This document shows positions 48,901 to 60,900 of a DNA stretch of 64,000 nucleotides, in pieces (positions within the stretch are counted from its first letter, which is position 1; every line of letters starts with the position of its first letter). Below the pieces are notes generated by a model. The model was given only the letters and a program-made list of their open reading frames with translations. It made no database searches and was not told the DNA's origin. This stretch comes from Phoronis australis (lineage: Eukaryota > Phoronida > Phoronidae), in contig NMRA01000132.1 in NCBI GenBank assembly GCA_002633005.1, forward strand, positions 265,162 through 329,161. Reading direction: 5' to 3'. The translations under genes were made by a program, and so were the position numbers.

Positions 48901-51900
48901 TGAGTTTTTCATTAAATCGTGATTCAACGTTAGTCAAAATGCTTATGCAAAACTAGTTGAAACTGGTCAAACTAACTAATACTAAGTGATTGAAAGCTTT
49001 TTTTGCTTCAAACTAACGTCAGTTAGTCAGAATACTCCAATGTGTTGTTTGACTAACGTCAAAATTCTATTAAATGTTTGATTTAATACTTCCTTGTTTA
49101 TAAAGAAGCAACAGTATTCCATCGCACCACAACTGTGGGTAGAATCCTGATAAGGTTGTAAAATTTTGTTACATAGCACCTCTAAAACAGGGGCAGCAAA
49201 GGATCTGGTGCATTTAAACAAAAATGAGACAGTCGGCCACCTCCCTCCATGCTTTCGCATTAGGAAGCTCATGAATCGTTTTCTTGATTTCGTTCGCCAT
49301 GAAATGAGCATTCAAATCTTTGGGCAAATGTTCAGTGCACTGACAGCACAATAGGTAATGATTTAGTTCCTGGGACACAGGGCTGAGAGTGTTCCCGTCA
49401 GTAGGGCTTTATTGAACCGCCACTTAAAATAATTGAACCACGAGTGCGAACTAATCGAACGTTGAACATTGAGGATTACTAAATGAGAACTGACAAACTT
49501 AAAAATCAGTTTTGGATTAGTTTTGTTGTCTAAAAGTTTCGTAAACATTTTCTTTGTCACGAAACTTTTTTCTAAATGACTTCCTCTCCTCATTATAAAC
49601 AGCGCATTTTTCAGTTGATAATGTTTTACGAAACTCCTTCAGCCTACCCTAAAACTACCAACACAGTCAAATAAATCAGAGGAGACAAGAAGATAATCTA
49701 CCACAATGCAGACACCTCATATATAACAAGTATAGTCCCCACATTGGTCCAGCAGACTTCTCCCACTGACTATTTGAATATTAAAATCCCAGCATAGTTG
49801 CCCAAAGAGTAACCGAACTTATTTGCTTTTTCATTTCTAAAATGCCTCCTAGTAGAAATGGAGTCCGGCACATACCATTCTAAACAGAGCAAATGGGTGA
49901 TGCTATCATCAAGAATGTAATCATTCCTAGAGCAAAGAATGCAAGCTGATAAATGACTTGAACCTTCAAAAACAGCTACCATCAAACACAAGAATGAAGA
50001 AAATTATCAAAATCAAAATCATCACACAGACTATACAACATCATATTGTTGTGATGGACCGTTAGGAGCTGGCAGGCAGGCAATTCTGGATGGTCATACA
50101 ACCACAAGTCTCTTGATGGTACTGTAATCTGGCAGCCTTAACATAAGAGTTAGCTGGTTTCATGTTTCACCATTTTTGTGGACAGAAACAGAGATGTCAT
50201 TTGACTTTGTTATACAAATTTTAGTATATAGCTCTTTTCCTCACGAAAAATTGGGAGACAGCTGTAATTCACATCAGCTGATTCGATTGTATAAGTATCC
50301 AATAGTCCCACTACCTGATGAAACTTTATCACCATGTTTTATCATCTACATCAGGTTAGGTAGACCGAACGAAGTCCTATTCAGATCAGTGATAATAGCA
50401 TGTCCAGTGTATACTCCCTGAACCCCTAAGTTCACTTCACAATAAATGACATTACCTTTTCTTTTTTTCTCTCCTCAATAATCTGATCCACAAGTCTGCT
50501 GAAGTATTCCGTGGCTGCTTGGTTCGATATCGATATTCCAAGTTTGATAGCTAAGCTGGGGAACAACACTGGAAGGAGATGGCATTGGTGTACTTAAGAT
50601 CGGATATTTATATCAAATGAAATCTGACACTGTTGTTTTGGTATGGAAATGTACGTATCTCTGGAGTTTAAGGGCAAGATGTCCACTACTAACTCTGCTA
50701 AGATTTCTGTATTTGACCAGTAGACCCAATGGCTCACCATAAGGCAAATCTAATGATAACAGAATTTGCACGCCAGTGAACAAGATAGCGTTAACTGTTT
50801 ATTCCTGGATGAGATAATTGTGGTTGTAAACCAACACGCCTGTTTAGCATATGAGTTTCAAAGAAAAAACAAACGATAAGTAATTAAAGGTTAACGGCCA
50901 ACATGACTGTTAAAATTGAAAAGTAAATAATAGCAGTCTTTTAATTCTTAAAATTAATGCGATATAAGAGAAAAAAGCGAATACTATTAGGTTTTCTTCA
51001 GCATCGCGGCTATGCTATGAGCAGGTTAGTCACAACCTGCTTAGGTGTTGCACATGACACAACTCCTACGCTAACATTTGGGATTTTGTTACTAAATATA
51101 ACAACCGTGAATTCAATATCCCCAAAACAAGAATATAGAAGAAAAAAGAAAGTTTATTTGCTCCACCGAACATACCCAGCGCCAGTGTGTCATGTCCACC
51201 AACACCCGAGTTTCTTTCACAAACCTGAGCCATATCCGCACTTCTCTGAAGTCCCGCGGCAAAAGTGAAAAGAGCCACAGAATCTTAAAAGAGTTGTCAC
51301 AACCACCAAAACGGAATGCCTCATCATTATTTATTATACCATAAATGACGAGAAAACGAGCAGCAATATCTGACAACTCTTCACACTAAACACAATTGAG
51401 GATGGCTAATGCTGTGATTAGCTGTCGGAATTCCGTGTCGTATGTATGGACCAATAAGTGATTGTAGGTGTTCTAATTTGACAGCTGATCGACTGGTGTA
51501 AGTTTTTATTGGTGTTTTTGACATGAAATTGTGGATTCTCAGCACTTTAAGGTAACAATATTCTCACTAAATTAGGGCCCAACATGGCGGACAGATGAAA
51601 TTTAATTTTTGATTTTTTCTTAACAACCAAGCAATCTTTTAAACACCATTATACCTACTGTTATGAGGAAATGTGGATATTATAAACAATTTTACAAGAA
51701 TTTTGAACAAGATAATGGAAAAATTTTGGGAAATATTCTTGTAAAAATAAGTAAGATTTTACTGTATTCTTTTTGAGACAAAAACCTGCAATACACAAAA
51801 TTACTAGACCTAAATAAATGCCCCAATTCAGGAATATTATTTGACCTGATACTAGTTAATTATTATAGCACAATATTCACACTGCCATTGATTTTAACCA

Positions 51901-54900
51901 GTAGCAATTCTTACTCAAAAATATTATTCTCAGAAGCCTGGTCTTGCTTGTTCTGCCAGTTAAAGACTTGGCTTGTTCAATGATAGGATCATCTGGATTC
52001 TCCTGTGTATCCGTAATGACGCCGAATGCTGTGCTCAATATGATGTCCAGAGAGAAGGCTGAGAAAACCCTGTAGTAAAAATAAGCACAGTCAATTAACG
52101 TGACTGGACCATGTCCAATCAAATTAGGGCAAATAACTTAAAGGCGAAGGCAACCTTTTTTCATGTCATTTTGAGCTAAAATAAGGTTGGTTGGTTATCC
52201 TAGACATATTTTCCACTTAATTACAGCTTTTCGTAATTTTGTTAATTACTCGTCCGCTACTCCAGAAGTGACGTTTTAGGAGGCAAGCATTTCGTGCCAA
52301 TTTCTTTTCATATAGTCTGACTGTGAGAGCTGCCGACTCAGTCGTTGTTCTACCTCGGTTGTGATAAGTTCGGTCGTCGTTTGCTTTCATTTACTAGTCA
52401 GTCAACATGCCACACTGTTGCTGCGTACCGGGATGTATTAATTATCGTCTCACGCGCACTTTGGGAGTACCTTTGCATCGCTTTCCGATGGATGACACTT
52501 CGCCGTACTTGGCTCGTTCGTGTGAAGAACGCAGCGTTACCCGTCCACGCAACGTACAAAGCAGTCGAGAATTACCGTGTGTGTGGCAAACACTTTCTGC
52601 CGTCCGATTACGAAAGGGGTTTGTACGCTGAACTGATGAAGGTCCCTGCGAAACAACGCCTGAAGCAGGATGCCATTCCGTCTGTATTGATTCCCGGCAC
52701 TGCCCCGTCGCCACCCCCGAGATGTGTGTTTTTGAAGCGAGAAGCCTCGCGAGCTGTGGCCAGTACAGTGACTGGAGCCAGTGGAGGCACTTCATCTACT
52801 GTCACCCGTGCCTCCGAACGTACCCCAGAGCGTGCCATTCCTGGAACCAGTAGTGATTCGCCCTGTGCTGTTTTCTCCAGCCCAGAGCCTCTAAGCAGCC
52901 CTGCAGCAATATTGAGTAGTGGGAGTGATTACAGGCCCAGTTCGACACCCAGTGAAGAGGAGAGTCCGTCGTCCAGTGAACAGATCGGTGAGCCAAACAG
53001 ATAAGTTTATTGTGGACTTGTCTACAGTGTTGGAGCTATTTAGAAGGTGCCAGGTGTGGCGAGGGAGTCACAGTTTGGGTGCTCAGGTTACCATCCAGTG
53101 GGAGTGTGTCGCGGGACACTCTGGCAAGTGGGACAGTTGCTCCTCTGCCCGTGGTATGCCGGAGGTCCACTTAACCGTGTCCAGTAGTGGCTTGGAATCG
53201 TCGAATTCTGAACAGCACAAGCATTCCATTGAGGTAGGCATAACAACGCACACAGTGCATTTGCACCAAGATGTGTCACCACATCTGTCCTCAGTAGCCG
53301 CCTCGTTTCTCTCAACAGCTGCCTGTGCGTACTCTGCCTCGTTATACTCGGGCTCAAACATGTACCCACCCACTGAATGTCCGTGAAAAAATTCCTCGTC
53401 ACCACTGCTGTGAACAAGGTCTCCGTCACTCACACTACCTTCACTGTGATACGGGTCACCGAGTCCAGCCATTTTCAGCTTACAACACTCTAAACAATCC
53501 CTAAATCCAACGTAGTTGAGTTCTCTACTAACCTATGTTGCCGCAGAATACTCGCCGATGGAAAGTGGTGGCAACAATTGTTGAAAAACAGCACAAAACA
53601 AAAGTAGAACAGAACAAATTCGCACGGTAAACTCAACGCAAAACCAAGTGGCGGGAAACGCTTGCCTCCTAAAACGTCACTTCCGGAGTAGCGGACGAGT
53701 AATTAATAAAATTACGAAAAGCTGTAATTACGAGGAAAATATGTCTAGGATAACCAACCAACCTTATTTTAGCTCAAAATGACATGAAAAAAGGTTGCCT
53801 TCGCCTTTAAGCACAGCCAAATTGGGTCCGGGAATTTGGAGGAGTGAAATACCCTCTGCTTAGCCGAATGCATGCATTAGTGAGTTCATTGGTGCAATAA
53901 ATCGTAACATCTGCCTATTATGCTTGCAAATATAAACTTTCACAGGACAATACGCCACTGCTTACAATGTTGTATATTTCAGATTTGATTTACGAGTCCT
54001 ATGAATGAATTTCGACTTTAACAAAAATGACGGTAACCTTAAAACCCTCAGTAGTGCTCGGCCGATCGCAGAAATTGGGTGTAATTGGGTCATTGGGCGG
54101 AGCTAAATGATTGAAGAGATACGATGGAAGAAAGTGGTTGGTGAAAATCCTATAAAAAAGCGTGTCTAAATTTATTTCAATTCCTATAAAATGCTAAATC
54201 AAAGTTCAGATAAAGAGGCATTTATCAAAAAAAATGTTCTTTTTCTTTTGAGAACCACAGTTACGTTTACTTAATTCTTTGTTCACATTAGCAATTTAAG
54301 ATGTTATGGGACCTCTTGAAGACAGCATGCAAAAGTATAATTTCTTTTTCACCATTTTAGCAATCACCACCATACCGACCTCCAGCAACACTAGTTTCAA
54401 TCTGAGGTAGAACACATACTAGAATTTCCAAGACCAGTCTATCTGATGGCCAAAGTAATAATTTTTTGAAGAAAATATAACATAGAAGTTTGTTTTTTCT
54501 TTGTAAAAATCTGATGAAGTTATTTTACACATTTTGGGAGATTGTGATATTATTTGTCAGTGTAATATGACAGCAATTTCAAAAAATTAACATTTTTCTT
54601 CAATTATCGTAAAGAATGTGACTGTCTGTTTTTGCAAAAAAATGCTTATGTTGCATTTTTCTGAACTAACATTATATTAAAATTTCCTTTTAATCTTTTG
54701 AGGGTTCATACAATTCCAAAGAAGAAACGAGGGACACATTTACGTCACAGAGGTTTAAAGGCAGCTTAAAAACAAGATCCAGTCACTTGAATGCCACTAA
54801 AGGCCTGTGATTACTGCTGTAAGTCATAGCTTATGCTGTAGTTTGGTTAATATAAAAATAATCCTCTCTTAAAGTAAAAAGCCAATGCTCTGAAGATATT

Positions 54901-57900
54901 TTTAAAAAATCCAAATCCTTGGTTATCCAGATACATTTCGGCTTCATTTTATATTCCCCTAACCATTAATAACTTTGCTTACAACAGATTTACACGTCAC
55001 TTTTAGAGGGCAAACACGACTGCATTGCTGTTGAATACAGTCCAACTCAGTCAATATGCTTACCCAAACATAGTGAATGCAGAGACAAGATGTGGTGAAA
55101 CTCAATGTTGCACCAACTCCGTTACTTCTCTGTGGTTAGACAAATATTAATTAATAAGGTAAAAAACACCAAATAAATACTGTGTTCAAGATTTAAAGAG
55201 ACTTTTATTTTTATTCAGAGGTTAACAAATTAATGATTAGTTTCAACTGACTGCATTTCCTTAATTCTTTCAAGATGTCAACAAATTCCAAATTAAAGAA
55301 AAATGATAGTGAGACACAGTTAAGTGGCATGGATGAAAAGCATGTCATTAACAAAAATGAAATTCAAAAAATACAGTGCATAAAAGTCAAGCATACCCTT
55401 TGCACTCAAACTCCTTCTCTTCATCAGCAAACTTCTTTAGATTCTTCAAGAAAATCTGAACACTTGCAGAAATCAGAGGGCACATCTAAAAGGAAATGTT
55501 AGTTGTTATCTACAACACTCCAAAGTTCAACAATAGAGTCTCTGAAGAGAGTACTGATTCAAAGCTCACACCATGTCCAGATGATTGGCCATAACCAAAT
55601 ATTACAATGGCTTTATACCCGTGCTTTGCGTAAAAAAGTTTTGACTACGACCACTTCCTGTTATTAAATTGGCCTCGCTTTGTTCGTGACTCAGTTAAGA
55701 AGTGATCTCCAGGCCTAGGAGTCAGGACGAACAGTCAAGTTGTCATACTTTAAAGACAAGATCATAAAATTTCAGGACTCTGTGCGACATGAAATTTCAT
55801 GAGCGTTGCCCCGTCTGAAAAGAATACAAATAACCACAGTGAAGTTCTCTCCAAGTGCAGAAATCACACTCATTTTGACTAAGGAAAAAAAGTAAGATGA
55901 ATTTCTTGTAAATGGACTTATCAGAAACTTTTTAGCAGAAAGCACGGGTTAATTGCTGCTTTAAATGTGGGTACAAATCCTGCCTACATTTAACTCCATT
56001 TGTTGAGCAAACAAATTTGCCATCACAGACGGAAGTGAGTTCGTTTTTTTGTTTAATAAGAGTGAATGCAAATATAAGACGGNGGGGGGGGGGGGGGGGG
56101 GGGGCGGAACGTTTCATGGGACAGTGACCTCACTTTTCTATTGTTCCATGCAGAATTACAGAAGGCCAGGCAAACAGTAGCTAACCACTGAAACATATTT
56201 TACCACTGGATTTTTATTTTAGACACAGAAAACAACACAAGTAGTTGCTTAATTCCTTTTTATCTTCACCCAAAAGACAGACAACAGTAAACACTCCAAA
56301 ACGCAAAACATTGACAAAATACAAATGAATGCATACTATTAGAGGAATAAGACAGTATAACATATTAATTAAAGCTGCCATCATAATACCGCACTGAGTA
56401 CATGAGGCTGAAAAAAGGGATTTCACTGCAATGAATGAAGCTTGTAGGGTTCCAGCCCAAACACAAACACCAAAGACAACGCTGTACATGGTCATTAAGA
56501 TCACATTTCTCAAAGGAAATGTGATCTTCATATGATTAGTAAAACTAAAATGAACTTCTGCCCAATAGGTCACTTTCATGTGCAAGGTCAAAGTAGTGGA
56601 ATTTCAAACTTTCCCTCATTACTTGAAGGCTAATATCCAAGAGAAGCAGATATTCTGAATTTTTGCAATGAAGATATTGTGGAAACACAATCTTGAAGTG
56701 CAGAAATTTTACGACTGCGTCTAGGTAACACAAACCATCCGTTGTGACTTTCATATAAATACATACACTTGTTAAAGTTAGCAAAGATCCTGCAGAGAGT
56801 TTAGGAGATACAAAAAAATGCCGCTAAGAGGAGCTAGAGTAGTCGAAGCCCTTTGAAAACCATTAGCCATCCTCCTCTCTGTACGAACATGTCAATTTTC
56901 AAACATCATCCTTACAATGGTTTGACCGATATATGCAGTTGGCAAAACAGATTCAAAAATGTAAAAAAGATCACTAGGTGGCACAGACCATGTCAAATCC
57001 AACCGAAAACAAAAAAAAACCACTGTTGTCGCCTCGACTAACATCTATTTGCCAAATTTCATGAAAATCCGTTAAGATGCTCTGAAGATACACTCCTGAG
57101 AGGCACAAACGTAAAAAAGTAAAATTGCCACTATGGGGCACACCAACAGTCTGATCTGTTTGAAAATTCGCTCATGGCTGTCCAGTCCATGACAGGAACA
57201 CATCTGCAAAATTTCACGAACCCCCATCCAGGGGATTTTGGAAATACAACAGTGGATGTCAGACACACAATAATTAATATGTGGATGCAAGTAAAAGTGA
57301 CCACCAGGTGGCGCAAAATATGTAGAAGGGATAGCAAAAGATCTCCTTAGTAGAAACCTGTTTGCCAAAATTTCATGAAAATCCATCAAGGAACCTTGAA
57401 GAAACAAATGTTAAACTAAAAATAACACAAAGGAACACAGAGGTAGTCGGATGGGTCCAAAACCTCTCATCATTTCATAAGCTTCATGGGTATACAGTAC
57501 CTGCCAAATCTCATTATAATCCAAAAAGGGGTTTAGAAGATGCAGCAGCAGACAACGAACACCCAGACAGAGATGATGGCAATATGTACCCACATGTCAA
57601 TGAGGGTGCATGATGAGGGTTTATGATGTAGGTGTATGACAATGTGCATACTGTAGCAGGCCCCACGCACCCTGTCCATTGATATACTATGAACCCCTGG
57701 ACTCACAACAACTGAAAGAACAGCACATACCTTTCTAAGCTTTCCTGAACTAAAAGTTGGGGTCAGCTCAGCTCTGACGTGTTTCCAGCGGTCATCGCGG
57801 AGAACAGTCAAGACGTTGTCAAGAAATTTGTCATTCAACTTTTTGCCGAAGCTCTACAATAGAAACTACAGACTAACCAAACCATAAACTCTGCGAAAAG

Positions 57901-60900
57901 GGACAATTGAAGGTATTATAGCAGTTTGTTGCATGTTAATAATAATACTTTTCAATGAGGAATAAAGGAAAAAATGGAACTTGCACGTCTATTTCTTATC
58001 TCTGTGATTGCTCGGTCAAATCAGTTAGAAACACAACATATAGCAGCAACGTGGATATGAAGTACGCTGAAAATTGCCAAATGTTTTAATTTAGAAACAA
58101 GTTTTGTGTCGTAATTACTCAACCGTGTCCAGTAAGTATCGTGACGTGGTGTTGGGGAATAGCACCGCGTAATGCGGGCTATGCGAGCCAACAAAGAACG
58201 CCATTTGTGCAAAGGTCATCTATTTGCAGAATTTTCTGTTCTCACAGTTAGAAGTTGTCAATGAATACAACTGCATTTAGTTCAGAATAGATGATGTTCA
58301 AATAGCTATACATTACCACAGTTAGGAGTATGCAAATACATCTTAGGCTTGCAAAATAACAAGTTGAACTTAGCAAGAAGAATTAACTTTCAAGTTGGCC
58401 AAGAGGTGAGTTTTCAGTTGGTAACTATGAAGTGCCGCAACAGAAAAAGCATAATAGACACTCATTGTGATAATCTTGTATAAAATACTGGCCAGCTATG
58501 ATACAGTAAGACTAGATGGAAAAGATTAGAAACTCAACCCGTTTTACGGCACCGTGTATTTTGTCAATGGAATAATACAACAAATACTAGCCTCATCAAT
58601 TCTTATCACAAGCACTGATCTAAGTTCCCTTTGTATAAAGTAGTGCACTTATTGCACTAACGACAAAATCACAACAATAAAACACTGCAATATCATACAT
58701 TGAAACCAGTGATTTTTAACTGTTTGGCTTCATAACTTGAAATCCTCACGAACAATTAGGTTATGATAATTTTACCCTAACAAATACAAAAGTAATAAAA
58801 ATAAGGCAAGATTTTGATTCAATACCTCAATTACAATGAGTTCGTTTTAATGTTACAGTGCCGGTATATAGATAATTGACTCGTGATGGAGGACAAAAAA
58901 GACTACATGAATGTTTTAACAACTGATTAGATTGATATCAGCCTATCTCTCTGATAATTTTGTAATCATAATAAAAGCTTCTGATGCTTAGAAAAATATA
59001 ATTTTCCTTCGCTCACAAACACGTACTTACTCTCCTATTTCTGAAGTTGTTCGCCTCTTTCACAAGAACATCACGTAAAACAGTGGGATCACTGACAGCG
59101 ATGCAAAGGGTTCCCAATTCAACGAACCTGGAATTAGCAAACAATAGCATATCAGACCCAGCTGCATGGAACTGGTCCAGTAAATCTGATGGTTAGTGTC
59201 TAAAACACCACCGGTTCTCAATCATCCAGCTCCTTTGGGAAGCATTGTCTTCAATTCTCCCACTACCGTTAAAATTAATTATTTCATCTTTGAACATGTC
59301 CGAATGCACAATTAGATAAGAAAGGGCCTTCAACCAGCACACACTTAATTGCGGATATCAAGTAAGTGATAATGACATGATGCCAGCAATTTTGACCACT
59401 TAGGTGAAGTGTTCACCAGTGAATCACCAACAACACTCTCGCTGCAAGATGACCTTAATTTCATTCCAGACTGGGCTACTTAAAATTCATAGGGAGTAAT
59501 AAAATAATTATCTCCTCAGCCAGGACCATAAACCCTTTGTTAAGCTGTGTATACTTACACACCAACTGGGATAGTTGTATCACTAAGAGCAAGGTTAACA
59601 GCCAATTATTTTCACTGACCTTGCATGAAAAGTGTGAGGCGATTTCAAAAGGCCTATTGAGTGTGAGACACACCAATGATTTACATCCATCGCAAAATTC
59701 TAAGTCACTACGTGGACTATTTCCCCCCTCCAAGCCCAAAATATCGAAGTGATGTTACTGATACTGCCTTGTCATTCAACCATTGAGCAAGAACAGAAAG
59801 TGGGTCATGCATTTTGGTCACCTGCACCACAAATTGTCTTTGAGGGCATTGGTGTGGTTGGAGTTTAGATTCCTTGCAGGTTTTGATGTGTGGTCAGAGT
59901 TATTACAGTATGGGGTAAGGGTGTACGTGCCTGAGATAAGACTTGGCTTACACACCCTGATAAAGATCAAGAAATTTTCAATCATTTTCTGGTATTAAAT
60001 TAATTTTTATTTCTAAAAGATGCAAGAAGACGTGAAAAGATTGTGCAGCAAGTTAGGCTAACGAAGCCGAGTTTGTTCTGGTCTTTACGCAGAGACATTT
60101 TGAGACCTGCGCTCACTGGCTAAAAAATGTCTACCTCTCTGAATTTAAGCCAAGGTTTTGTTTGTTTGAAAAGCTGTAGAAGGGACATAAATAAATGCCA
60201 AGTGATGCGAAGTAATGATTAAGAAAAATCCATTTTTGCTCATCTTGGGTAATTTTCTAATATGAAAAAGTGAGCAACAAAAAACAATATTCCACCACTG
60301 ACTCAATTTTCAAAAGAGACCAGAATCGGTCTTTTATGGCCTAACTAACATATTCATGGTGTATGCGAAACAAGCGAACAGATACCATAGGCTATGTCAT
60401 TATGAGGCTGGGAAACGTGCTGCCATCTGTGGACCATTAAGGAATATTAATCGATGTGGATTTACCTGTAAAAATGTCCATACTTCTTGTACCACGCCAA
60501 CTGTCTTTCCACAAAACCCTGCAATGAACATACAATAAAGTGATACCCAGGGTCATTTTCATTGCAATCATCAAAAATCAAGTTTAATATACCGGTATTT
60601 AATAAACAGCATTTTCTTGCGTGTACACAAAATATAATGTATTTAAAGATTTTGAACATTTGTGCATTCTACTGCTGACAGATGTTCCCTAAATAAACGC
60701 CATTGTGCAGTGCATAATGAGAAACGGGCATATATGAATTTTTTCACTATTTTGTGGCCATCATCAACCACTCACTTTATGGAGAATCAAATTGGGAGCT
60801 AAACACAAAATTTCTTACATCACTATCTTCAGTTTTACCAGTATAATTTTTATCCACAATAACGTAGAATGTAATATATATTGAATAAGAAGAAAACCAG

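Larger units (their letters stand above)
52142..53806. mobile_element. Kolobok-like DNA transposon with THAP and P2X7-C-like ORFs
   Basis: A 1665-bp element bounded by TTAA on both sides (52138-52141 and 53807-53810). Near-identical terminal inverted repeats of about 147 bp (52142-52288 and 53659-53806) begin AGGCGAAGGCAACC. The TTAA target duplication together with a THAP domain is characteristic of the Kolobok superfamily. The interior has two convergent reading frames, each starting within 200 bp of a TIR. The TIRs differ at only a few positions, so the insertion is fairly young. It sits in the intron between the 55485-55397 and 52069-51915 exons of gene C; the corresponding intron of B (22127-22768) lacks it. 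The DDE catalytic region is not visible, so this copy is a non-autonomous internal-deletion derivative. Confidence 0.9.

Noticed and set aside
52345-53004. Single 219-codon protein starting at 52345
   Set aside because: Its first part is out of frame with the THAP start at 52407. The real protein begins in the other frame and enters this one after a shift.
53088-53429. Second minus-strand frame inside the transposon
   Set aside because: Shadow of the 53472-53083 frame, without its Cys pattern.
55275-55502. 75-codon plus-strand frame
   Set aside because: Antisense shadow of the MCPLIS exon of gene C.
56214-56591. 125-codon hydrophobic open frame on the minus strand
   Set aside because: Lies in an intron of gene C, starts in repeat sequence shared with bases 1-120, and has no recognised motif or partner exon.
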